Source: Macrocystis pyrifera (Eukaryota; Sar; Phaeophyceae; Laminariales; Laminariaceae). From it: a stretch of 64,000 nt of DNA. Position 1 is the first letter of the stretch. The number at the start of each line of letters is the position of its first letter. Positions 37,201 through 47,509 of the stretch are shown one piece after another. The position numbers were made by a program, and so were the translations under genes. The stretch is from contig JASSKH010000029.1 in assembly GCA_031763025.1 (NCBI GenBank), positions 310,001-374,000 on the forward strand. Reading direction: 5' to 3'. The notes under the pieces are model-generated. The model searched no databases. It worked only from the letters and a program-made list of their open reading frames with translations, and was not told where the DNA came from.

Positions 37201-38484
37201 GGAGCACAGCTTCGGAATCGTTTTCGTTTGTACCTTGACGAGGTCGACGCGGTTGGGGGGGAACATGGCGGGCCTGGCACACCCAGAGTTTTGTATTCTT
37301 GACACAGCAGCGTTGCGAAACCTGTACCGGGTGATGCGACGGTGTAGGTGCTTTTCGGTGCGGTTGTGAGGTTCTGAAGCAGCGGGGTAATATTCCAACA
37401 GGTAGCCCGTACTTTCGCTTCGCGGTTTCGGCGAGCGGGTCGGGGTGGCAGGTGCGAGGGCATTGAGGTGTGCTCGCAGTAGGAAGTGAGGAGCGGAGTC
37501 AGCGCGCAACAAATGTTTGGGCAAACAAGGTGGATACTGGGTTTTTTGTCGGCTCGGGCGGTTTGGTACCTGGTGTCATGTGCAACAAGACGCGCATTTC
37601 CTGTATTGCGCCTTTTGAAGCGTCACGTACACGAACGCCTTCTTGAAACAGCCCCGTAGAGTGAAGCCTGGGCTTCTAGTGTATCGTATCAAGCTGGAGA
37701 CCCTTTCGTACAATGCTCTGCTACGCTTTGTCGACGACGCCCCGCAGACACTTGAGAAAATGCCCCAGACCACCCCGAGGGCTTTCGTTCCCGGTCACGA
37801 TGGAGCAAGTTTCATCACGAAGGGCCTTGACATCCCTTTTGCTCAAAAAAGGACGTGAATCTCGAAGAAGGTATTTCCCGTACCAATTTCTAAACGTGTG
37901 TTTTGTCTGTTTACCAGAGCACGAGAAGTTAACTGAGACGATGTCCAGACGTGTCACCGCCCCGCCGCGATGGGCGACGGCAACCGGCTCAAGCACACAC
38001 ACGAATATATGTCAGCTCTAATATCTCTCAAGAACCTTATACATTTTTCTTCGGGATTGACTCGAACACGGTGATGGGTCTGCCGTGACCCACTCGCTTT
38101 CGTCCCTTAAAACTCGAGAATTATCGATACTGAAATTTCGCATTCAGCTTCAATCAAATCAGGTAAGGGTTCAAACAGTTGACGACTTTTAACCCTATCT
38201 ACGGAATTGCTAGACTGCGTGCTCACCGCGGAAAAAATGACCACATCAGTTTGCTTCGGCCTCCCTTATGGAAGGTGCGAAGAAACTGCCATGCGCCAGG
38301 ACATACTTGCGGCACAGTTTCGTGGCATGCCTTGTACGGCAGAGCTGGGCACTGGTACATTGTCAATAGGAGGAGTAATCTGCAGAATGGGCCTACCAGA
38401 GAAGACGGCCTGTAAATTTGATACTACGTACTTGCCGGAAACGAGATATATTTGTCGTTCCGCACCGCATTTAGCTGTGTTTCG
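34257..38484. other. Gene-poor stretch downstream of the P450
   Basis: Contains a 13-G run near 34909, an (AT)n tract near 35100 and mixed sequence. Many unrelated short frames occur on both strands around 36.4-37.5 kb, none with family motifs. The only frame with gene-like codon use is at 37619-37858. Confidence 0.5.
37619..37858 (+). CDS. Possible gene fragment
   Basis: This open segment, bounded upstream by TGA and ending at TGA 37858, has gene-like codon use and encodes KLETLSYNALLRFVDD followed by TTPRAFVPGHDGASF. The opposite strand is also open with similar codon use (VKALRDETCSIVTGNES), so strand and reality are uncertain. I do not recognise a family. Confidence 0.15.
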   Translation, partial: SVTYTNAFLKQPRRVKPGLLVYRIKLETLSYNALLRFVDDAPQTLEKMPQTTPRAFVPGHDGASFITKGLDIPFAQKRT

Positions 38485-38640
38485 GGAGAGGAGTGTGTGT
38501 GTGTTTTCTTAACATAAAACCGTTCTTTCTACCCGTCGACATCCAGCAAAGCCAGTGCCCGTGCCCATTCCTTAATCTTAGGAGAGATACAAGTTCTGTG
38601 GTCACGAAGCTACACCACATCAAAAATACTACCTTGCCAC
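38485..38640 (+). repeat. Dispersed repeat family R1, copy 5
   Basis: Carries TGTGTGTTTTCTTAACATAAAACCG, a TTTCTACCCGTCGACATCCAGC block, and AGGAGAGATACAAGTTCTGTGGTCAC, aligning closely with 170-300. Confidence 0.65.
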
Positions 38641-39442
38641 GTATGCAGTAAGCACAGTAGGCAATGAAATGCCATGTCATTATACTGGATACGACAGGCA
38701 CGGCATACACATTCCATGATATGGAGGAACAAAAAATAGAAAAAAAACTAAGCCAAGGACGAAAATTTTCTGAACAGAAAAAGAAACAAGAAAAACATAA
38801 GAAGCAAACTGTCGTGCCCCCCCCGCAGGGGATGTGGCAGGCACGCAAATAGAACGACCTGCAAAAAAAAATAGAAAAAGAAGAAAAACACCAATATTCG
38901 TCGTAGACAGTGTAAGACTAATAACCAAGGGAAAATAACAGACAACCCAAAGAATAAAGCATTTTCCAGGTAGCGGCAGCAGTTGGTGGTATGAGTAACA
39001 TAACCAGGTTCTCCCTGCTAGTTCGCCGGGTACCTTGCTACCGTGACTGCCGCCTTCGTCCTGCTTCGTTAGCTATGCCCGGCCCCTCGGCGTCAGACAA
39101 TACAAAATAAGCAAAGCAGGTTCGTCATCTACCCACGCAACACGACTTCTTCAATAAAACTTACCAATCGAAGAAAGGAAGAGAAATAAATGAAATTACA
39201 ATCACAGAAGATCTGCGCAAAAAATACGAAAACGAAAAAAAACGAAAGAAACACAAAGGAAGACCACGTTCGAACCAGCTGCACCACTTGGTGGCAAGTA
39301 TAGGCATGTTTTACTTGCTAGTCTGCCCGGTGCCTTGCTACCCTGCCTGCCCTCTCCTTCCTACTTTCGTCCACTGCAGTGTCCCTTCTACTCCTGCTCC
39401 CCTCCTCTTTGCATTCCCTTGGTCGGGTTTTCCAAGAGGGGG

Positions 39443-39648
<206 letters not shown>

Positions 39649-39719
39649 AGGGGTCGGCGCAAGAGGGACGAAATACCAATCGACTGTAGATGGATTTACG
39701 ATGCGCGTGCGCAAATAAG

Positions 39720-42402
39720 CGTAACACGAAGTTTTCCACTTCGTCCCCACACTTTCTATGCATATTCGCTTCATTTTCGTCAGCTCTGTTTAAGTCGATG
39801 ACTGAAACGTCGTGACAAATAGGTGGTTAGTACAAATATATAAAAGGGGGGTGTGAGTTTGACGCCTTAAGACTGACCCCCCGACTAGAACCCTAACTCG
39901 AACAGTAACAGGTTTACCGTGGAACAACTGTTGGGCACTGTGTTTGTTAACCTCTGGGTGGGTTCAACCGGCTCGTACGCTGTGGCTTGGAAGTGATTTT
40001 TTTTAATGGTGATGGAGCTGCATGGAGATATATATATATGGTTCCGCTTAGCCAGATTTCATACGTGCAGATGATCAATCACCCCAACGATTGTCTACAT
40101 ACAGTACATGCGCTGCGCATGGATACCGGAGGTGGGGCATGGGTAGTTGAAAACGACGGGAAAACACCTGGAACGTAACGTACACGCACACGCCTTGTAG
40201 GTACAATCATGCGTGGAGAACAGCTGCATGAAAATGAACCTAAAAAAAGACCTACAACAGAAAATAAGAAACTGGCGTTGAACGGGCCACCATTGAGCAC
40301 TAGCCTGCAGGAGTAGTATGCAGTCTCCAGTGCGAAAGACCACGTCGAAAAATATATGATGTATTACCTAGACTTGTCCTTCGTTGATTAAAATGATATT
40401 TTACGGAACCTCAACAGGAGGAACTTGCTTCGTTTTATTTAGCCTTGAGAATGCAAAAAACATGCCCTCCCGTGTCTTTGAAGGCAAATTAATGGGCACT
40501 TCTGCCGCGGTAGGGGTGTACCGTGTGGTGGCTCGATCTTCGGCGACCGGTTAAGTCCTCTCGAGGGAGAATACTGCTACCGGTTAAATAGTACGAGAAT
40601 TCCGCTATACTGATTGGTTTGTTATAGATTAATGGCGCGTAGAAGGGTCGGTGGCGCTGCCCGAACAAACTTCTTCAGAGTCACGTTTCCGGTGAGGCAG
40701 CATGAGGAGTTCGAAAGGGATTAAGGCGCCGCCCCCGTACACCGTTCACCATTGCTCCGGGCAAGATTTTTGATTCGGCCAAAACGTGCTACCGCCGCCC
40801 CTTGTGCTGCATAACCTTTGAATAAGCCTTCCAAGGCCGTCAAACGAGCCTCAGGCAGGCATGCCTTCAATAATGAAAAAAGGTGTGCCCGGTTACGACG
40901 GACAGTTAAACTGCGTTCACCCCACGCACACACGGGCAAACCACAAGCGCCTCTGAGGAGGCACTCAGGGGGCCTGTCCCGGTGGGGCGGGTATCGCGCA
41001 TTGGGGGCCTGTATATTTGCGCTTCTTGTGATGATTGTACCAAACGTCATGGAACCACAGCTGTTGTCATACAGCATTCTTCAGAGCCGATTCACAGGCA
41101 TAGCCAGTGGAAGGAGAGGATATTGGTACATGCAGTACATTTCCTAGAAGTCCTCCTCACGTCGCCTAGCGTGCGAGAGCGCGAGTTGGCAACACAGTTG
41201 GACCAGACTTGACGATCACTGCGCATGTTGCACTCTCTGCACGATTAAAATTCAGGCATCGGAGTAAAAAACGTGTGACGATGACCTGTGCAGAGAACAG
41301 CTGGCTGTACTTGGGACGAGCGGAGCTGGCGAGAGGACGACGCCATGAATATACCCAGAACACCGAAAGAAACACAGATCAACTTCTGAACGCACGAAAT
41401 CGGAGAAGGTGTAGCTGGGGTGTAGCAGTGGTGAGTATGCCCTCCCCGCCGTTAAGCCTTCTCAGCATCTGCTACATACGTTGCATGATATTTTGTGGAG
41501 TCAAGAACCCTTTATCTGAAGATCACCCGGCAAGCTAAACGATAGCGGCAAACCATCTACCGCATCCACCGTCGATACCGTACGTGTACTGAAGTCTCTG
41601 ACGCATCGCTCTATATCTTGTCTACATCTGACGCTGAAAAGCGCACTACAGCAAAAACAACGTGGGCCATGTGGTGCTGCGTCGTAACCTATTCATAATG
41701 GACCGACGATTCAGACTGCGAACATACAGCAGCGTTCGATATAGGAATCGTTGAACGCGCGACCCAGATATCCTTATCAAATGGTAAGACATACGAGGTT
41801 CCCTTCGGGATGTGGGCAACGTGAAATCCCGGAGGCGTCGCAAGGCGGAAAGGGAGTCACAGGTAACACCCGTGTAGCTGTTCTTGGCGGAAACGGGAGC
41901 CATGGGTTAGCGTGTTGCTCGAAAGAAAGAGTAATAAGTAGTAAAAACTAGTCGGCAGGAACAAAGTACTACTCTTTCTGTGGTGGATACTACACTACTA
42001 CATGCACGCGGTAGCATGAGTTGACTACTATATATACCGTCACAATACACCATTACCACTGCTACGCAGATGCAGAACAGGTAAAAGCAGCACACAACCA
42101 ACAACATACTGCCTGGTACACTGCTACTACAGTACTACTACTACGACTACAAACGATACTACTAAGCACTACTGCTGACCAAACGCTCATGCAATATACA
42201 GACAACCTCAAACAGAGAGATCGAATAACCACGCGGTACCATGGATTGGGGCATGACTACTACCAGTATATGTAATACTGTTACCATTATATACACGACA
42301 CTACCAGTAATAATACGTTGATTCAGTACAGGTCGAAGCAGCATGAATAAATACTGTATTACACAGTATATTTTTTCCTACTACGAGTATTCCGGGGAAC
42401 CA
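39720..42402. other. Gene-poor stretch
   Basis: Mixed sequence with a (TACTAC)-rich segment around 41960-42330. A minus-strand frame at 40721-41077 ends with leucine/alanine-rich helix-like sequence but has no recognisable motif or splice context. No gene is supported. Confidence 0.45.
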
Positions 42403-42512
42403 TATTACGGGGGTCCATAGGTAACAGGACCTATGGCGTACATAAAAACCTATATGTTTGCCTATTTTTACTAACAAAATTTGGTCCCGTTAACTATGGA
42501 CCTCTGTAATAG
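42403..42512 (+). mobile_element. Palindromic MITE, copy 6
   Basis: TATTACGGGGGTCCATAGGTAACAGG on the left and CCGTTAACTATGGACCTCTGTAATA on the right, with the ACCTATATGTTTGCCTATTTTTAC core. A partial second element (about 42515-42560) abuts it. Confidence 0.85.
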
Positions 42513-42773
42513 TAAATAGGACCAGATATTGTCGGTAAAAATAGGTAAATACAAGGCTTTCCTTCGGAGTGGGTATTCCGTCGTCTCGTGTACGTACAAC
42601 TGCAATTAATTGGCGACATAGCCCAAAGTCAACCAAACTAAATGTATTTGTGTAAGAAACGGTGAAGGATGTAATAATCGCGTTTATTTATGAATGTAAT
42701 GTGAAACGTAAGATCGGGTGACGCAAGAGTAAGAATGACATTCGTCTAATAAAAATAAGAATAACATCTTTCA

Positions 42774-43116
42774 TCAGTGTGGGGAGAGAGTGGAGTAGTG
42801 CTTGGCATGTAGATGATATACAACATACAGGCTGTTGTTTAAAGGAAGGTTTGGGACAGGAGAGAAAGCAGCAATACGGGCAACGACAACGGTTATGGAA
42901 ATGTTGTATAGTTGCTGGGCGGCCGCGATTTCGATGTAGCCAGCATAGGAGTTTGGATGAGACATGATATGTAAATAGTCTTCCAGGATGCTGTAGTAAC
43001 GAGGCGGGAGGCCCAGAATGTGGATCTGTTCGCTGTTGAACCCGTTGGATATGTGTGGGAAGAAATAATCGTGATTTTGGGAAATGTGGGAAACAATTTG
43101 TTTCCTTTCGTTCGTC
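42774..43116 (-). pseudogene. OTU-type cysteine protease, C-terminal half (partial)
   Basis: From a possible acceptor CGCCATCCAG at 43117 the minus strand is open to TGA at 42774. It encodes the second half of an OTU domain: ERKQIVSHISQNHDYF, then YAGYIEIAAAQQLYNISITV, then LYVVYHLHAKHYSTL with the catalytic His before an aromatic residue. In family terms these are the LRxxIVxYIxxN helix, the G.IE..A.A..Y motif and the HY motif. The N-terminal half with the catalytic Asp and Cys (DGxCxF) is not in this frame upstream, so the piece is either one exon of a larger gene or a broken fragment. OTU enzymes cleave ubiquitin conjugates and are also carried by some transposons and viruses. Length and order support the call; activity cannot be claimed. 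Confidence 0.6.
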
Positions 43117-45687
43117 CTGGATGGCGACAATCTGCTTGGCGTACTGCTTCGGAATTCCGCGAAGCCCTGGAGCAGGCGAAATGGAAGGGAGTCTTTTTGC
43201 GCTTGATGATGATGTCTCCGTCTTTGATGGTGGAGTCCGTCAGGCGGCAGTTGTAGCACTTGCCACGGACCTGGTCGAAGTAAACATATAGGGTGCGCGG
43301 GGCGGGAGTGGCGTGCAGGGAATGGCGGGGGAGGGGGGGGGGGGGTGGGGGTGGGGCAGAGTTCATTATTTGTACTACTCTACAGCGGCACAAGAACAGT
43401 ACGTAATCGCTTGCTATACGACGGCAGCAGCAGCAGCAGCAGAAGCAGCAAGTACGTCATTTCCTTGACGATACAGAAATATGTACACACACAAGTGTAG
43501 TACAGTACACACACAAATCACGTGCTGCATGATGTACGGCAACAACGCAGCAGCGCCACAAGAAAAATCATTGACGATACAGAAATATGTACACACGCAC
43601 AAGTTAAGTGTAATAGACACACAAATCATGTCCAGCATGATGTACGGCAACAACGCAGCAGCGCCACAAAACGACCAGGAAACACAATTATCCGAGTACA
43701 TACAAACATTCAGTGAATATTGCGGCAGCACTAAAAGCAGAGCAGCAGCAGCAGCAGCAGCAGAAAGCAGCAACGGATCGCCACAGCGTTGGCAGCAGCA
43801 GCATAGCAACGATATGAAAAGAAGGGAGAGAAAAAGTATGTACCCCGAGGCCGTCCGAACAGTATTTTTGGTACCTCACTATAGACCCACCTCCGCATGC
43901 TGCACGGCAACAACGCAGCAGCAGCAGCAGCATAGCAACAATACGAAATACGAGAAAAAGTAGTACGTACGCAAAATGCAGGAGCAAAAACGACCAAAAT
44001 ATTTTTTTTACGTATAAAAAAAAACACTGGGGTACAAAAACGGCCAATAAAAACAATAATCCGCGTTGGCAGCAGCAGCATAGCAACGATATGAAAATAA
44101 GGAAGAAAAAAAGTATGTACCCTGCAATGCCGCAATCGCAAAACCTACGGAATTTCATTGAAGATACCGAAATATGTACATACACAAGTGCTGCAGCATG
44201 ATGTACGGCAACAACGCAGCAGCACCACAGCAGCAGCATAGCAACGATATATATGAAAATAACCAAGCCAAAAACGAGAAATTGCAGTACGTACGCAAAA
44301 TGCAGGAGCAAAACGACAAAAATATTTTTTTCACGTATCAAAAGGAACCATTTTGGGTACAAAAACGACCAAGAAAAAACAGTAATCCGAGTATATACGA
44401 TACGTACGCAAAATGCAGGAGCAAAACGACAAAAATATTTTTTCACGTATCAAAAGGAACCATTTTGGGTACAAAAACGACCAAGAAAAACAGTAATCCG
44501 AGTATATACGATACGTACGCAAAATGCAGGAGCAAAACGACAAAAATATTTTTTCACGTATCAAAAGGAACCATTTTGGGTACAAAAACGACCAAGAAAA
44601 ACAGTAATCCGAGTATATACGAACATTCAGTGGATATTGCGGCAGCAGAAGCAGCAGCAGCAGCAGAAGCAGCTACAACAGCATTAGCAGCAACAGAAGC
44701 TGCAACGAATCGCCGCAGCGTTGGCAGTAGCAGCAGCAGCAGCAGCAGCATAGCAACGATATGAAAATAAGGAAGAAAAAAAGCATGTACCCTGGTATGC
44801 CGCCATCGCAAAACCTACGGAATTGACGATCCGAAAATATGTACGCTTCCAGCATGATGCACGGCAACAACGCAGCAGCACTACATACAGCAGTAGCAAG
44901 TGCACAGGGGCAGCAGGTGCACAGCACGGCAACAACGCAGCAGCACTACAGCAGCAGCGAGTGCACAGGAGAAGCAGGTGCACAGCAGCAAGCAGCAGCA
45001 CTCATGGCGTGGCGCTGACAGCAGCAGCAGCAGCAGCGGCAGCCGAAAATGAGCAAAATGAGTACGTGGGGTCACCAAAACATGTACACACAGAAATCGT
45101 GTGCTTCACGTCCCGCAAACAGTTGTGCATGTGCGCGTTCGCGTGCACTGTGTGTAAGAGGAGCCGACCCAACGCACGAAGGGGAAAGAACGAGCACGGA
45201 TGAGTAAAAAAAAAAAATAAACGCTTTGACGTAGGTTTGTATGCAAAAAGGCAATTGAAAACCCCAAAAAAACGTACTGGCAACATACAACATGCACACT
45301 AGACATAAGACACTCACCACTGTCAGCAGTCTCGAGGGAGTACGAGACAACTGTAGTCCCTTCCTTGATCGGGCGAGCACAGAACTCGCAGTCGGTTGCC
45401 CTGTCAGGATGATCCCGCCACCACGCACGTGAGATCCTTGCAGGTGGCGAAGGTCACGTTTTTGCCGCCAGGCGCGGAGTTCTTGACCAAGTGCTGGTCC
45501 GTGCACTGGTCGCAAACAACAGCCGGCACCAGGTCGGTCTTTGTCGTTGCCGCTCTCTTGCCAGAGGGCGAGGACCACGCGCCTCTCGACGAGGGGGAGA
45601 TGAGCTTAGGGGGCGTGGAGAAGGGAGAGGCGAGGGTTGCAGCACCAGCAGGTTCGCCACCGTCAGCAGCAGCTTGGCCGCCGACAG
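43117..45687 (-). CDS. Cys-rich zinc-finger protein, two exons visible, 5' incomplete
   Basis: Exon one (45425-45687, minus) has a Ser/Pro-rich disordered part and then VVCDQCTDQHLVK, ATCKDLTC. Its GTGGTG donor is in phase 0 and joins an exon starting at 43270 after ACTTCGACCAG: VRGKCYNCRLTDSTIKDGD, KKTPFHFAC. Together they give CxxC, CxxxxC, CxxC and HxxC ligand pairs, with a C-x4-C-x-RG-x-C-x2-C arrangement reminiscent of the first half of the 4CXXC_R1 finger of CDCA7-like chromatin proteins; the second half does not match. After FHFACSR the sensible reading shifts frame near 43165 (GLRGIPKQYAKQIVA) and then meets the OTU segment, so the 3' end is uncertain. Alternatively exon one reads through to TGA at 45404 and is a terminal exon by itself. 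Confidence 0.45.
43170..43270 (-). CDS. Zinc-finger exon with KCYNC and FHFAC
   Basis: The acceptor is ACTTCGACCAG. The open frame begins GTC CGT GGC and has high third-position G+C, unlike the surrounding repeat. The downstream boundary is unclear because no GT donor follows before the frame changes. Confidence 0.5.
43425..44000. repeat. CAG-rich array with duplicated blocks
   Basis: (CAG)n runs alternate with a block containing GACGATACAGAAATATGTAC and CATGATGTACGGCAACAACG, which recurs at about 43470, 43570 and (shortened) 44160. Long frames on both strands here are repeat artefacts. The region lies inside the presumed intron of the zinc-finger gene. Confidence 0.75.
44291..44640. repeat. 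~112-bp tandem repeat, three copies
   Basis: Units starting GTACGCAAAATGCAGGAGC lie at 44291, 44404 and 44515 (spacing 113 and 111). Each continues with a CAAAACGACAAAAATATT block, ACGTATCAAAAGGAACCATT and CAGTAATCCGAGTATA. A (CAG)n run follows at 44640-44755. Confidence 0.9.
45425..45687 (-). CDS. Zinc-finger exon with CDQC and CKDLTC
   Basis: Entered after GATAGGTGCAG in phase 1; Ser/Pro/Gly-rich for about 60 residues, then the Cys/His cluster. If not spliced at 45425 it ends at TGA 45404-45406 after AGSS. Confidence 0.5.
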
Positions 45688-45769
45688 CTGCACCTATCTA
45701 TGCCGTTCGTCGAAGGCGAGACGCCTCTTTGAGGCGCCGTGCGAAGAGCTGTCTATTGGTTGGCAGTTT

Positions 45770-45950
45770 GCGGAAGAAGAAAGAAGAAAGAAAGGTTGTT
45801 TGGCTGTTTGGCGAAGAAGAAAGAAGAAAGAAAGGTTGTTTGGCTGTTTGGCGAAGAAGAAAGAAGAAAGGTTTTTTGGCTGTTCGGCTGTTTCAAAGAA
45901 GGAAGAAAGGTTGTTTGGCTGTTCGGCTGTTTCAACGAAGAAGGGCTGGT
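45770..45950. repeat. 40-bp tandem repeat (GA-rich/GGCTGTTTGGC)
   Basis: GCGAAGAAGAAAGAAGAAAG units recur at 45811 and 45851 with related ones on each side, each followed by AAAGGTTGTTTGGCTGTT. On the minus strand this is a long pyrimidine tract just upstream of the zinc-finger exon acceptor at 45687. Confidence 0.85.
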
Positions 45951-46009
45951 CGGTCTGTCTGCCAAGAGCTAGCAAGTGACAACGACCTCAAAAATCGTAA
46001 TTATAGTTG

Positions 46010-46072
46010 TATCTATAAAGGTTTTTGTGTGCACCATCGTAGGTCCTATTTGCTATGTTCCCCCGAAATACT
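46010..46072 (-). mobile_element. Palindromic MITE, partial copy 7
   Basis: Only one half is present: ATAAAGGTTTTTGTGTGCACC followed by AGGTCCTATTTGCTATGTTCCCCCG. It sits 22 bp left of the full copy at 46095. Confidence 0.7.
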
Positions 46073-46094
46073 ACTGTAGTTGTTCCTATGATAC

Positions 46095-46202
46095 TATTAC
46101 GGGGGTCCATAGTTAATAGGACCTATGGTATACATAAAACCTATATATTTACCTATTTTCACTAACAAAATTTGGTCCCATTAATTATGGACCCCCGTAA
46201 TA
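46095..46202 (+). mobile_element. Palindromic MITE, copy 8 (best preserved)
   Basis: TATTACGGGGGTCCATAGTTAATAGG on the left and CCCATTAATTATGGACCCCCGTAATA on the right form inverted repeats of about 28 bp with two mismatches, around a ~50-bp AT-rich core (ACCTATATATTTACCTATTTTCAC). Confidence 0.9.
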
Positions 46203-46589
46203 ACTAAAACTTCGCTATGGCGGCGACATAGCATGCAAGCGGGTACCATGAGTTGGGGGCATGACTACTATATATGCAGTTACTGCTGATAATGTACAAT
46301 ACTACAACTACTTCGCAGATATATGTACTGTAGTGAAGGTAGACGCAGCATGCACGCCACAAGCTACCTGACACTATACTACTACGACTATACCGATGAT
46401 TTCGCAAAATGTACAGGCTACTTATTATTTAAGGTAGAGGGCATCTATCTATTATTAGTACTACTGCTTCTATTGGTCAGGTAGAAACAGTATGCTGACC
46501 GAGAGAGCCAGTTTCGTGTTCACGTACGTGCTCGGTGTGAGGTGTGCGTCAAAGGGCTCAGGAAAAAAAAAACATGCTTGACGCTAGAC

Positions 46590-46680
46590 AGCTCGACAGA
46601 GGTGTATTGCTGCTGCTGTATCTGCTGCTGTATCTGCTGCAGCATGCTGTATCTGCTACTGTGTCTGCTGCTGCTGAGTG
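46590..46680. repeat. CTG-rich short-period repeat
   Basis: Repeats of TGTATCTGCTGCTG. The neighbouring 46203-47500 shows no gene. Confidence 0.75.
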
Positions 46681-47509
46681 AGGTTGAAAATAAAAACGGG
46701 CGATTCCAAAATCATCGAGATTTTCAACTTTTAGAGAAAAATATGCAGAGGAAATCCTCGTGCTCGTGCGGGATTGATTGCTGTTGACTGCTGGCCACGA
46801 CCGGGTTGGTTTCCCAGCCTATTGCACCTAAAAAAAAACATACGAGACCACGATCACTCGGTTGCTCGACCTCGTGAACACTGCACACACGTACTATACG
46901 AACACCGATGTTGTACTACTGCTGCTGTTGTAGTGCGCACCGTGGCTGTGGGCGTTGCTGTTGAGATACGGAAGAAGTTCGTACGAATCGTCGTCCTGCC
47001 CCTGCGCAGCATCCGCTAAGATGCACCTTTCTCGAGCTTATGTACTGTTCGTTCCTACTTCCTTGGTAGACAGGAATCACGGCCCACGCACAAAAAATGC
47101 GCTATCCGTGGCCGCCACAGAAGGGATAGCTTGATGAACGACTATTGCTGTGCCGTGGCTGCCTCTATAAAGAGCTCAAGGGACTGTGATCAGACACGAC
47201 ACAGCAGCAGCCAGCAGCAGCCAAAAAATGTTGAAACTTGTGGGGTATCCGTTGTCCTGCTTGGCTCTAGCATGTCGGAATGACTCCCCGCAGTAATAAG
47301 CCAGAATGCTCGACTTCGGAGGCCCAGAGCACGCGCCACGGACCTCGGCCGGGGCTCGCATTCGCGCCGTGGTGTACACGCGGGTTCCCCGTGTGCCACG
47401 CAGCCTAGAGTGCGAGGGAAGACCCACGGCCGGACGAAAAAAGTGAAGTATTCCGGGCAAAAAGTCCATTTGGTACAAAGTAATATAAAGAAACGGAAAT
47501 ACAAACGGA

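Noticed and set aside
36943..37524. 193-codon minus-strand frame and overlapping frames
   Set aside because: Several frames are open at once, with no motif, repeat support or splice pattern.
40721..41077. Minus-strand frame ending in an Ala/Leu-rich helix
   Set aside because: The last 60 residues look protein-like, but the opposite strand is also open, there is no start or splice context, and no family is recognisable.
43414..44811. Long frames up to 252 codons on both strands
   Set aside because: They are translations of CAG runs and the 112-bp tandem repeat; all frames stay open for the same reason.
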